The notes beneath the pieces are model-generated. The model searched no databases. It was not told the origin of the DNA and worked only from the letters and a program-made list of their open reading frames with translations. A stretch of 64,000 nt of DNA. It comes from GCA-2701705 sp964342155. GTDB taxonomy: Bacteria; Pseudomonadota; Gammaproteobacteria; GCA-002705445; GCA-002716945. The stretch is taken from contig CAYFEQ010000006.1 of NCBI GenBank assembly GCA_964342155.1, positions 1-64,000 of the forward strand, read 5' to 3'. Position numbers and translations under genes: made by a program. Shown here in pieces: positions 52,301 through 61,107 of this stretch (its first letter is position 1; each line of letters starts with the position of its first letter).

Positions 52301-54177
52301 TCTAAGTTTATATAATTTTCATTTATTTCTATATTCGCATTTGACTTAAGAATTTGTTGGAAGAGACTATATTCTGATTCACTCCTTGTATTAATAATAA
52401 AATTAGAAAATTCATTATCTTTTTTATAAACTTCTTCTATGTTTTCAGGGTATTCTATTGAATCTACGGTATAAATAAGGTAATCACCATTATCCATTTT
52501 TATAGATTGGTACTCATTCATAATATTATTACCAAAAATAATTTTTTTTATCCTTGATTCCAATTCATCTGAGTTTAAAGCAACATCAAAAGTAATTTTC
52601 TTATATTCTGTAAGTTCTCCAGTATCATTTAAATTATCTCGGATTAATTTAGTATCAGCTAAAATCTTTTTATTAGATTCTTGTATTTGTAGCAATGCTA
52701 CGATAGCTTTTTTAGATTCATCAAAAGAAAGGTTTTCTGGCGGATGGTATTTTTTTAGTTTAGCAACAATGAATCTATTATCATTTACATAAATTAGACC
52801 AGAGTTGAAATTATTTTTTATAATATCATCAGTGAATAGAACTTCTCTTATATGGTCATAATTAAAAATATTATATCCACCGGATTTAGTAATTTTTTTT
52901 GAAGTATTAATTTTAAGATCAAATGTTGCAGCTATACTATTTAAATCTTTATTTTCAAAACTTTGTTCACCAATTTTATCAGAAAGATCGAAAAATAATC
53001 TGGTTCCTTGTTCTGTTTTATATTCATCTATGATGTCATTTTTCACTTTTTCAAAACTGTAGTTCATTTCATGAGTTTTTGCTTTAACCGAGAGAATATG
53101 AAAACCATTAGTTGATTGTATAATTTTAGACACCTCATTTAATTTTAACGTTTCCACTTCATCTTGAAGGTAACTTGGCAAGTCATCAAGAAAAAATTCA
53201 CCAAGATATCCCCTAGTACTTTTTGTTTCTTCATCATTTGAGTGTAATTCAGCAGCTTCACTAAATGACATTCCATTAAGTAATTCTTTACGGGCTTTTT
53301 CAGCAATAGCTTTAAGCTTTTCATCGGTTTCATTATCAAGATTAGAGATCAAAATATGATTAATTTGATAGCTTGCAGGTTGGAAATACTCTTGATTATT
53401 AAGTTTTTCATCATAGATTTCTTTCAAAATAGTATCATTTAAAGAAATGGATTTTATTAAATCAAACTTATCAATATCAATATATTTAAAAACTGCTTTG
53501 CCTTCTGTCATAAAAGAATCACGATTTTTTTGATAATAATCAAATACCTGTTTTTCAGATATATTAACTTTATTTTTTATTGAATTATAAGGAATTAAAA
53601 TATACGCACCCTTTCTTTTATGAAATCTAAAGCTTGCTAAATCTCTTTGTTCTTGTTGAGTTAAAAAAGATGTATCTGTTATTGCAAACCTTAATTGATC
53701 GGTTATGCCTTTCTGATAAACATATAGTTCATAGTCTTTTGGTTTCATATTGAAATTAATCAATCTCTGATTATATAGATTTTGATTAAACCCTTTATCA
53801 TCTTTGAATGCTGCGGTATTTTTAATTTCCTGAATAATTGATTCATTGCTAAACTTAAGTCCCATTTCTCTAGCAGCTTTTTCAAGTAAAATTGCTCTCA
53901 TCATATATTCAAGAGTAATTTTTTTAATAAAATCATCTGTATAAATTGGCGGAGGTTTTCCTTTATAATTCTGATTTAAAGCCCTTTTGTATTGGAATAT
54001 TTCTTGTTCCAATCTAGCTTTGCTTATTACTTGATCATCAATTATGACAGAATAGCTTTGTTGTGGTGCTTGATAATTCCCGAGCCCCATAAACACGAGC
54101 GGTATCGCTACGAGTATCAATAAAATACCAACTACCCAAATTTTTAGTTTTTCTCGTATCGTAGATAACATAATCAA
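52297..54177 (-). CDS. ppiD: Periplasmic peptidyl-prolyl isomerase PpiD
   Basis: 626 residues. One N-terminal membrane helix (about 11-31, LKIWVVGILLILVAIPLVF) anchors it facing the periplasm; SurA_N-like region about 36-190, then a parvulin domain (about 260-360; ASYQINHILISN and GYLGEFFLDDLPSYLQDEV), and a second, degenerate region after 380. It assists folding of newly exported proteins together with the SecYEG translocon. Its position after hupB and before fabI is the gammaproteobacterial order. Start could be at the second Met (two codons later). Confidence 0.92.
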   Translation of the reverse strand: MIMLSTIREKLKIWVVGILLILVAIPLVFMGLGNYQAPQQSYSVIIDDQVISKARLEQEIFQYKRALNQNYKGKPPPIYTDDFIKKITLEYMMRAILLEKAAREMGLKFSNESIIQEIKNTAAFKDDKGFNQNLYNQRLINFNMKPKDYELYVYQKGITDQLRFAITDTSFLTQQEQRDLASFRFHKRKGAYILIPYNSIKNKVNISEKQVFDYYQKNRDSFMTEGKAVFKYIDIDKFDLIKSISLNDTILKEIYDEKLNNQEYFQPASYQINHILISNLDNETDEKLKAIAEKARKELLNGMSFSEAAELHSNDEETKSTRGYLGEFFLDDLPSYLQDEVETLKLNEVSKIIQSTNGFHILSVKAKTHEMNYSFEKVKNDIIDEYKTEQGTRLFFDLSDKIGEQSFENKDLNSIAATFDLKINTSKKITKSGGYNIFNYDHIREVLFTDDIIKNNFNSGLIYVNDNRFIVAKLKKYHPPENLSFDESKKAIVALLQIQESNKKILADTKLIRDNLNDTGELTEYKKITFDVALNSDELESRIKKIIFGNNIMNEYQSIKMDNGDYLIYTVDSIEYPENIEEVYKKDNEFSNFIINTRSESEYSLFQQILKSNANIEINENYINLD

Positions 54178-54208
54178 ATTTTTGAAATATTAAAATATAT
54201 TCAGCCTT

Positions 54209-54282
54209 CGGAGACGAAGGGACTCGAACCCTCGACCTCCTGCGTGACAGGCAGGCGTTCTAACCAACTGAACTACGCCTCC
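54209..54282 (-). tRNA. tRNA-Asp (GTC)
   Basis: 74 bases; GGAGGCG pairs with CGTCTCC (one G-U), D-loop AGTTCAGTTGGTTAGAAC, anticodon loop CTGTCAC reading GTC, T-arm GAGGGTTCGAGTCCCTT, discriminator G. The CCA end is not templated (next bases AAG). It follows tRNA-Val, separated by a terminator hairpin. Confidence 0.95.
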
Positions 54283-54325
54283 AAAACTAAAAGTATAGTA
54301 ACATTTTTTAAAATTTACATAAATA

Positions 54326-54353
54326 AAAAGAAGCAGTGGAGACTGCTTCTTTT
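54326..54353 (-). terminator. Rho-independent terminator between tRNA-Val and tRNA-Asp
   Basis: A 12-base-pair perfect stem AAAAGAAGCAGT/ACTGCTTCTTTT around a GGAG (plus-strand) loop. On the minus strand it runs into TTTTTATTT, so it can end the hupB/tRNA-Val transcript; it is nearly symmetrical and might also act on the plus strand. Confidence 0.8.
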
Positions 54354-54364
54354 AAATTTTTCTC

Positions 54365-54438
54365 TGGGTGCTGTAAGAGTCGAACTTACGACCTCCGCCT
54401 TGTAAGGGCGGCGCTCTAACCAGCTGAGCTAAGCACCC
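54365..54438 (-). tRNA. tRNA-Val (TAC)
   Basis: 74 bases; acceptor GGGTGCT/AGCACCC, anticodon stem CCGCC/GGCGG with loop CTTACAA reading TAC, T-arm GTAAGTTCGACTCTTAC, discriminator A. No templated CCA (next bases GAGA). It lies 16 bases after hupB on the same strand. Confidence 0.96.
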
Positions 54439-54454
54439 CTCTATTAAGGTTGAC

Positions 54455-54727
54455 TTAGTTTAGAGCATCTTTTAGAGCTTTACCAGCCTTGAAAGAGGGA
54501 ACGTTAGATGCTTGTATTTGGATAGTTTCACCTGTTCTAGGATTTCTACCTTGACGAGCTTCTCTGCGTTTAGATTTAAAGGTGCCAAATCCCGCTATAG
54601 CGACTTCTTGACCTTGTTTTAGCGTGTTTGTTATAACACTAACCATTGCTTCAACATGAGCTGTTGCATCAGATTTACTTGCTCCTGATGCATCTGCTAA
54701 TGCTGCGATAAATTCTGCTTTATTCAT
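54455..54727 (-). CDS. hupB: DNA-binding protein HU-beta
   Basis: 90 residues, exact HU length. MNKAEFIAALADASGASKSDA, VAIAGFGTFKSKRREAR, GRNPRTGETIQIQASNVPSF and KAGKALKDALN are strongly conserved HU sequence, including the DNA-intercalating R-N-P arm tip. HU compacts and bends DNA. It lies after lon with a 181-base gap (its own promoter is probable) and before the Val and Asp tRNA genes, the usual gammaproteobacterial lon-hupB-ppiD order. Confidence 0.97.
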   Translation of the reverse strand: MNKAEFIAALADASGASKSDATAHVEAMVSVITNTLKQGQEVAIAGFGTFKSKRREARQGRNPRTGETIQIQASNVPSFKAGKALKDALN

Positions 54728-54908
54728 TCAAAAACCTCTGTTTGAAATTGATTGTTTTTTTATAATTAGAATCACTTATTAAAGACTATAAGTTTTCCAA
54801 TCCACCGCATAATATTCTTACGAAATTACAGTACTATTCTACATTATTTTCTATGAAAAAAATTTGGAATTACACATTTTTCCACATTTACAAGGGTATT
54901 GAAATGTG

Positions 54909-57329
54909 CTAGTGAGTTAGCTCTTTTTCTTTTATTGTTTTGATCTTTTTAACTTGTATTTTAGGTTTCTTAGAAATATTCTTTTTATTTGGTAACTTAG
55001 ATTTCATACCAATAGCAAAAACCTCATCAACAAATTTTACAGGGTGTATTTTTAATGCCTTTAAGATATTTTTTGGCATTTCTTTTAAGTCTTTCTCATT
55101 ATCTTTAGGGATAATGACTTCTTTTATCCCGCCTCTCATTGCTGCAAGCAACTTTTCTTTAAGTCCTCCTATCTCTAAGACCTCTCCACGAAGAGTTATC
55201 TCTCCAGTCATTGCTACATCTGCTCTAACTGGTATACCTGATAGTGTCGAAGCAACAGCTAAGGCCATACTTATGCCTGCACTTGGACCATCTTTTGGTG
55301 TTGCGCCCTCAGGTACATGTATGTGTAAGTCTTTGGTATCATGAAAATCACAACTTATATCAAGTGATTTTGATCTAGTTCTTACAACTGTGATAGCTGC
55401 TTTAATAGATTCTTGCATTACATCTCCCAATTGACCTGTTTGGATAAATTTACCCTTACCTGCCATTAGGGCACATTCAATTCTAAGTAACTCTCCACCT
55501 ACAGAAGTCCATGCTAAGCCATTGACTTGACCGACTTGATCTTTATTGTCAACGACACCAAAATTATATTTTTTAACCCCTAGGTAGTCTTCAAGGTTTT
55601 GAGGAATGATTTTGATTTTTTTACTAATTTTAGATTTCTTTATAAGTATATTTTTTACAACTTTTCTGCAAATTTTAGATATAGCTCTATCAAGTCCTCT
55701 GACTCCTGCTTCACGAGTATAATAACGAATTATTTCTTTAATTACATTTATATTAATCGACAATTCTTTTGACTGAAGTCCATTTTGTTTGAATTGTTTT
55801 GTCGTTAAATATTTTTTTGCTATATTAACTTTTTCATCTTCTGTATATCCTGGTAATCTAATTACTTCCATTCGGTCCAATAATGGTAATGGAATATTAT
55901 CAACAGAATTTGCTGTTGCTATAAACATAACATCAGATAAGTCGAAATCAATTTCCAAGTAATGATCACTAAAACTATAATTCTGTTCTGGATCAAGTAC
56001 TTCTAGTAAAGCAGATGAAGGGTCGCCTCTAAAATCCATAGCCATTTTATCAATCTCATCAAGCAAAAATAAAGGATTGCGTTCTTTAGCTTTAGATAAA
56101 TTTTGTATTACTTTGCCAGGCATAGAACCGATATAGGTTCTTCTATGGCCTCTAATTTCTGCTTCATCACGCACACCACCAAGCGACATTTTCAAAAATT
56201 TTCTATTCGTAGCTCTTGCAATTGACATGCCAAGAGATGTCTTACCTACCCCAGGTGGTCCTACTAGGCATAAGATTGGTCCTTTTAGTTTTTTAACTCT
56301 TTTAGTAACAGCCAAATATTCTAAAATTCTTTCTTTAACTTTTTGTAGTCCATAATGGTCATCTTCTAAAATTTTATTTGCATGTGAAATATCTGTATTA
56401 ACCTTTGCTTCTTTATTCCAAGGTAAACTAATCACCGTATCGATATAGTTACGAACTACAGTTGCTTCTGCAGACATAGGTGACATCATTTTAAGCTTAT
56501 TGTACTCTGACATAACTTTTTCATTAGCATCGGTAGGAAGACCTAAGCTTTCAATTTTATTTAATAATGAATCTAAATCATTTCCTTCCTCACCGATTTC
56601 GCCTAATTCTTTTTGAATTGCTTTCATTTGTTCATTAAGATAATATTCTCTCTGACTTTTTTCCATTTGTTGCTTGACTCTACCTCTTATCTTTTTTTCT
56701 ACTTGCAATACATCCAATTCATTTCCCATTGAACTAATAAGGAATTCACTACGTTCTTTAATATTAAATAATTCTAAGACTTTCTGTTTCTCATTTAATT
56801 TCAATGTCATATGTGCAGCAATGCTATCCGCTAATTTTGAAATATCATCAATACCTGCAACCGAAGATAGTACTTCAGGTGGTACTTTTTTATTAAGCTT
56901 TACATATTGACTAAATGTATCCTCTAAAGTCCTTGAAATTGCATCTACTTGCGTCTGGTTTAAATTAAGTTTTTCATCAATTACTGAATAATCAGCAACT
57001 AGATGTTTATCTGTATCTGACACATTGATTATTTTTGCTCTGCTCTCTCCTTCTACCAGCACCTTCATTGTTCCATCGGGCAATTTTAAAAGTTGCAATA
57101 TAGTTGCAATACTACCAACTTCATATAAGTTTTCTGGATCAGGGTCATCAATTTCTGAAGATTTCTGTGTAACCAGCAATATTTTCTTATTGTGAATATT
57201 CATTGAATTTTCAAGAGCAACAATTGATTTTGGTCTACCCACAAACAGTGGAACAACCATATTCGGGTATACAACTACATCTCTTAATGGCAGCAAAGGA
57301 ATTTGATCTATTTTAGTCTTCTTAATCAT
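54909..57329 (-). CDS. lon: ATP-dependent protease Lon
   Basis: 806 residues. N-terminal substrate domain (about 10-200, IPLLPLRDVVVYPNMVVPLF), AAA+ module with Walker A LVGPPGVGKTSLG (about 353-365) and Walker B NPLFLLDEIDKM, and the C-terminal protease domain with PKDGPSAGISMAL (catalytic serine, about 680) and a conserved lysine in GGLKEKLLAA (about 723). It degrades misfolded and regulatory proteins. Lies 43 bases after clpX. A sigma-32-like promoter is visible just upstream. The extreme C-terminus is extended by a lysine-rich tail. Confidence 0.97.
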   Translation of the reverse strand: MIKKTKIDQIPLLPLRDVVVYPNMVVPLFVGRPKSIVALENSMNIHNKKILLVTQKSSEIDDPDPENLYEVGSIATILQLLKLPDGTMKVLVEGESRAKIINVSDTDKHLVADYSVIDEKLNLNQTQVDAISRTLEDTFSQYVKLNKKVPPEVLSSVAGIDDISKLADSIAAHMTLKLNEKQKVLELFNIKERSEFLISSMGNELDVLQVEKKIRGRVKQQMEKSQREYYLNEQMKAIQKELGEIGEEGNDLDSLLNKIESLGLPTDANEKVMSEYNKLKMMSPMSAEATVVRNYIDTVISLPWNKEAKVNTDISHANKILEDDHYGLQKVKERILEYLAVTKRVKKLKGPILCLVGPPGVGKTSLGMSIARATNRKFLKMSLGGVRDEAEIRGHRRTYIGSMPGKVIQNLSKAKERNPLFLLDEIDKMAMDFRGDPSSALLEVLDPEQNYSFSDHYLEIDFDLSDVMFIATANSVDNIPLPLLDRMEVIRLPGYTEDEKVNIAKKYLTTKQFKQNGLQSKELSININVIKEIIRYYTREAGVRGLDRAISKICRKVVKNILIKKSKISKKIKIIPQNLEDYLGVKKYNFGVVDNKDQVGQVNGLAWTSVGGELLRIECALMAGKGKFIQTGQLGDVMQESIKAAITVVRTRSKSLDISCDFHDTKDLHIHVPEGATPKDGPSAGISMALAVASTLSGIPVRADVAMTGEITLRGEVLEIGGLKEKLLAAMRGGIKEVIIPKDNEKDLKEMPKNILKALKIHPVKFVDEVFAIGMKSKLPNKKNISKKPKIQVKKIKTIKEKELTH

Positions 57330-57346
57330 ATTATTCGTTATCTTAT

Positions 57347-57373
57347 TATTGGGGCAAAATATAAATTTTCAAC
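57347..57373 (-). promoter_or_regulatory. Possible heat-shock (sigma-32-type) promoter for lon
   Basis: Reading the minus strand, GTTGAA (57368-57373) and CCCCAATA (57347-57354) are 13 bases apart. The known sigma-32 consensus is CTTGAA, 13-17 bases, CCCCATnT. Its -35 overlaps the clpX stop codon. The lon start would lie about 11 bases from the predicted transcription start, leaving little room for a Shine-Dalgarno. The C-quartet stands out in AT-rich DNA. Confidence 0.5.
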
Positions 57374-58641
57374 TATTCTTTTGACCCTGCTTTTGTTTTC
57401 TTATTCTTTCCATAAATTAACAGTGGGTTTTTAGTTGCCTCTACGACACTTTTATCGATTACTACCTTAGATATATCTGGCGTAGATGGTAAATCATACA
57501 TTGTATCAAGCAATATTTTTTCCAGCAGAGTCCTAAGGCCTCTTGCTCCCGTCTTTCTTTCCATTGCTTTTTTTGAAATACTAAGTAGAGCATCTTTTCT
57601 GAACTCCAATTCACAGTTTTCCATTTGAAATAATCGATGATATTGCTTAACTAAAGCATTTTTTGGTTCAGTTAGAATTTTTATCAAACTATTTTCATCT
57701 AATTCTGCTAATGTTGCAATAACTGGTAATCTACCTACAAACTCTGGGATTAAACCATATTTAATTAGATCTTCAGGGCCAACACTATTTAGCGCTTCAA
57801 AGAAATGTAAGTTATCACTTTTCTCACGTACAGTTGCAGAAAAACCTATTCCTGATTTATCGGTTCTTTCTTGGATTATTTTGTCTAATCCTGCAAATGC
57901 TCCTCCGACAATAAATAAAATATTAGAAGTATTAACTTGTAAAAATTCCTGTTGAGGGTGCTTTCTACCGCCTTGAGGTGGTACAGAAGCAACAGTTCCT
58001 TCTATTAGTTTGAGTAGCGCTTGTTGCACTCCCTCTCCTGAAACATCTCGTGTGATTGATGGGTTATCAGATTTTTTTGAGATTTTATCAATTTCATCTA
58101 TATATACAATTCCAGTTTGAGCTTTTTCGACATCATATTCACAATTTTGTAAAAGTTTTTGAATTATATTCTCTACATCCTCTCCTACATATCCAGCTTC
58201 TGTTAATGTTGTGGCATCAGCAATTGTGAATGGAACGTTAAGAAGCCTTGCAAGTGTCTCAGCTAATAGAGTTTTACCACAACCAGTCGGACCTATGAGC
58301 AATATATTACTTTTATTTAGTTCAACAGAGTTTTTTGAAACTTTTGAGTTTAATCTTTTATAATGATTATATACTGCAACAGACAATACTTTCTTTGCAT
58401 GCTCTTGCCCTATGACATATTCATCTAAAAAACTTTTTATTTCACTCGGTTTTGGTAAACTTTCCCTTGATTGTAAAGATTTTTCTTCTTGTTCTTCTTT
58501 TATAATCTCATTACATAGTTCTACACATTCATCACAAATAAAAACTGATGGTCCCGCAATAAGTTTATTAACTTCATTCTGGTTTTTACCACAAAATGAA
58601 CAATGCAGTAATTTATTTGAATCTTTGATATCAGTATCCAT
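57373..58641 (-). CDS. clpX: ATP-dependent Clp protease ATP-binding subunit ClpX
   Basis: 422 residues. N-terminal C4 zinc domain CSFCGKNQNEVNKLIAGP with FICDECVELC (about 14-45); AAA+ module with LLIGPTGCGKTLLAETLA (about 113-130), TIADATTLTEAGYVGEDVE, IVYIDEIDKIS (Walker B) and the GFGA-type loop preceding MERKTGARGLRTLLE near the C-terminus. ClpX unfolds substrates and feeds them to ClpP, encoded 79 bases upstream in the same direction. No anomalies beyond AT-biased codons. Confidence 0.98.
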   Translation of the reverse strand: MDTDIKDSNKLLHCSFCGKNQNEVNKLIAGPSVFICDECVELCNEIIKEEQEEKSLQSRESLPKPSEIKSFLDEYVIGQEHAKKVLSVAVYNHYKRLNSKVSKNSVELNKSNILLIGPTGCGKTLLAETLARLLNVPFTIADATTLTEAGYVGEDVENIIQKLLQNCEYDVEKAQTGIVYIDEIDKISKKSDNPSITRDVSGEGVQQALLKLIEGTVASVPPQGGRKHPQQEFLQVNTSNILFIVGGAFAGLDKIIQERTDKSGIGFSATVREKSDNLHFFEALNSVGPEDLIKYGLIPEFVGRLPVIATLAELDENSLIKILTEPKNALVKQYHRLFQMENCELEFRKDALLSISKKAMERKTGARGLRTLLEKILLDTMYDLPSTPDISKVVIDKSVVEATKNPLLIYGKNKKTKAGSKE

Positions 58642-58720
58642 GTATATATTCCTTACCTAGAATTATACATCTCATTTACCATATTGTAAAAAAATAAAGA
58701 AAGTAGTTAAATTATGGTAT

Positions 58721-59338
58721 TTATTTCTTTTTTAGGGGTCTAGTTTGAAGAATACTATCGATAATTCCATACTTTTTTGCCTCACTTGCTATCATGAAAT
58801 TATCCCTTTCTGTATCAACCTGTATTTGTTTAAGTGATTGGCCTGTATTTTTTGATAAAATTTCATTCAATCTTGATCTTATATTTAAAATCTCTTTTGC
58901 TTGTATATCAAAGTCAGTTGCTTGGCCTTGGAATGAACCAATAGGTTGATGTATCATTACTCTAGAATTAGGTAAAGCATGTCTTTTTTTCTTAGCACCA
59001 CCAGATAATAATACTGCTCCCATACTAGCGGCTTGACCTATACACAGGGTACTTACATCTGGGTTAATAAATTGCATAGTATCATATATTGACATACCTG
59101 CTGTCACAGAACCCCCTGGAGAGTTAATATATAAATGAATATCTTTAGTTGGGTTCTCAGATTCTAAAAAAAGTAATTGAGCAACTATTAAATTTGCAGC
59201 ATGGTCATCTAAAGCCCCTACAAGAAAAATTATTCGTTCTTTTAAAAGACGAGAATAAATGTCATAGGCTCTTTCACCTCTTGAGGTTTGCTCTACAACC
59301 ATAGGGACTAAATTATTTTTTATTTCATTCTTTCCCAT
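58721..59338 (-). CDS. clpP: ATP-dependent Clp protease proteolytic subunit ClpP
   Basis: 205 residues. PMVVEQTSRGERAYDIYSRLL (about 12-32) and LLKERIIFLVGALDD are the N-terminal consensus; GQAASMGAVLLSGG contains the catalytic serine (about 108), SRVMIHQPIG the histidine (about 133) and TERDNFM the aspartate (about 182). It forms the barrel that ClpX serves. Starts right after the tig stop codon (adjacent), so tig and clpP are cotranscribed, the usual tig-clpP-clpX-lon order. Confidence 0.98.
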   Translation of the reverse strand: MGKNEIKNNLVPMVVEQTSRGERAYDIYSRLLKERIIFLVGALDDHAANLIVAQLLFLESENPTKDIHLYINSPGGSVTAGMSIYDTMQFINPDVSTLCIGQAASMGAVLLSGGAKKKRHALPNSRVMIHQPIGSFQGQATDFDIQAKEILNIRSRLNEILSKNTGQSLKQIQVDTERDNFMIASEAKKYGIIDSILQTRPLKKK

Positions 59339-60643
59339 TTAATTCATTACCTCTGTAAAACTTTTTTTAATTTTATTAAGTTTACATTTTTCCTTTATAT
59401 GCTTAATAATATCATTTTCTAGGATTTGGTTCTTTATTTGATTTAAATATTTTTCATCTTTTTTAATTTTTTCTATTATAGACTCAGACTCAGTTGGATA
59501 TTTTTTTGCAATAAAAGTATATACATCTTGTTCATTTATGTTAATTTTTATTTGATCAGCGATTTTCATATAAAGTAAATTTAGTTTAGCTCTTTTTATT
59601 GCTACTCTTTCTAGCTCTAATTTTGTTACATCATCAATTTTCTTCATCATTCCTTGATATTGATTAGTTATGGATTGTTTCTCTGATTCAATCATATATT
59701 TTGGTATTTCAAATTTATTTGATTCTACTAATGCATGGTTTATTGATGCAGTTTTATGAGAATTTATTTTTTCTTCTAACTCATGCTCCATATGTTTTAA
59801 AATATTTTCTCTAAATTCTTTCTCGTTAGAGCCCTTTAAACCAAATTTACTAAAAAAATCATTATTAAGTTCTGGGAGTATGCCTTTGTATACTGACTTG
59901 ATAGTTATATTGTATTTTGCCTCTTTTCCAGCTATATTTTTGTCTGGAAAATTTACAGGTAATTTGTATAAGAATTCTTTTTTAGTTCCAGTTATTTGAC
60001 CTGTAACAGATTTATAGAATTCATTATATAAACCAACTGTCGCTATATCCCCTTTTACTTTTTCATCAATTATCAATGTAAAATCTTTTTGATTACTACC
60101 TTCAAATGTTTTATTTTCTACCAGAGCTTCGTAATCAATAATTACTTTGTCACCAGAAATAGCTTTTTCTTTAGTTCTCTCCCACTTTGTGTGTTGCTTT
60201 TGTATATTTTTTATTACATCATCTATATCTGTATCTTTTATATCAACTTCATATTCTTCTACATCCATATTAGATAAGTCTTCAATTTCAAATGTCGGAA
60301 TAATCTCAAATTTTACAGTAAAAACAAAATCATTTTCAAAAGATGGTTCTGTGTCAATAGATAACTTTGGGGGGCTAGCTGTTTTAAGATTATTTTCTGA
60401 TAAAACTTTTTGAAGATTAGTTTCGACTAAATCATTAATTGAGTCTTTGTGTATTTGATTTTTATATTTACTCAAAATAAGCTTGTCTGGTACCTTGCCG
60501 GAGCGAAAACCATCAAATTTAGCTTTAGTTTTGTATTCAAGCAAATATTTATCAAAGGTGGATTTATAACCTTGTTTTGGTACTGTTATTGTAACAGCTC
60601 GCTCAAGTCCGTCTAAAACATTGATTTTAGTCGCAATATTCAT
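59339..60643 (-). CDS. tig: Trigger factor
   Basis: 434 residues. N-terminal ribosome-binding domain (about 1-120) including FDGFRSGKVPDKLI, a close match to the signature G-F-R-x-G-x-x-P that contacts ribosomal protein L23; FKBP-like PPIase domain (about 155-245, GDKVIIDYEALVE and FTLIIDEK); helical chaperone arms after 250. It is the first chaperone met by nascent chains. It abuts clpP and lies 2 bases after the small lipoprotein gene. Lysine- and isoleucine-rich as the whole window is. Confidence 0.95.
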   Translation of the reverse strand: MNIATKINVLDGLERAVTITVPKQGYKSTFDKYLLEYKTKAKFDGFRSGKVPDKLILSKYKNQIHKDSINDLVETNLQKVLSENNLKTASPPKLSIDTEPSFENDFVFTVKFEIIPTFEIEDLSNMDVEEYEVDIKDTDIDDVIKNIQKQHTKWERTKEKAISGDKVIIDYEALVENKTFEGSNQKDFTLIIDEKVKGDIATVGLYNEFYKSVTGQITGTKKEFLYKLPVNFPDKNIAGKEAKYNITIKSVYKGILPELNNDFFSKFGLKGSNEKEFRENILKHMEHELEEKINSHKTASINHALVESNKFEIPKYMIESEKQSITNQYQGMMKKIDDVTKLELERVAIKRAKLNLLYMKIADQIKININEQDVYTFIAKKYPTESESIIEKIKKDEKYLNQIKNQILENDIIKHIKEKCKLNKIKKSFTEVMN

Positions 60644-60645
60644 AA

Positions 60646-60912
60646 TTAATTACATTTGAAAGTTAAAAGATATTTATCATTTTCAAACGTATTATCTTCT
60701 ACTTCCTCACGAATTACCATAAATTCTTTAGACATGCATTTATTTTTTGCCAACTCTAGACACTCTTCCTCTTCTTCAGATAGACACATCATTTGTTCAC
60801 CAGACATTATAAGTTTAGCCTTAGTAGAAGTAGCACTACTGGGTAAATCTTTAGTAGCACAAGCAGATAAAGTTATCAGCATAAATAATAAAGTATATAT
60901 AGTCTTTTTCAT
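60646..60912 (-). CDS. Small lipoprotein of unknown function
   Basis: 88 residues. The signal MKKTIYTLLFMLITLSAC ends in the lipobox L-S-A-C, so the mature protein should be lipidated on Cys18. The mature part is acidic and contains GEQMMCLSEEEEECLELAKNKC, a glutamate cluster with three cysteines spaced across a helix, and another cysteine near the end (FKCN). It lies 2 bases from tig and 28 from tRNA-Leu, so it may ride on the tig transcript. I do not recognise a family. Sorting to the outer membrane would depend on the Lol proteins (7.2-9.2 kb); residue 2 of the mature form is Ala, not an inner-membrane Asp. Confidence 0.75.
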   Translation of the reverse strand: MKKTIYTLLFMLITLSACATKDLPSSATSTKAKLIMSGEQMMCLSEEEEECLELAKNKCMSKEFMVIREEVEDNTFENDKYLLTFKCN

Positions 60913-60940
60913 TGTTATTGTCCTAAAATTAATTTGAGAT

Positions 60941-61022
<82 letters not shown>

Positions 61023-61107
61023 AAACATTAATTCATATATAAAGTTAATATATTTATATAAAGACAATAATATCATTAAATTTCAAAACTTTTCTATAAG
61101 AAAATAT

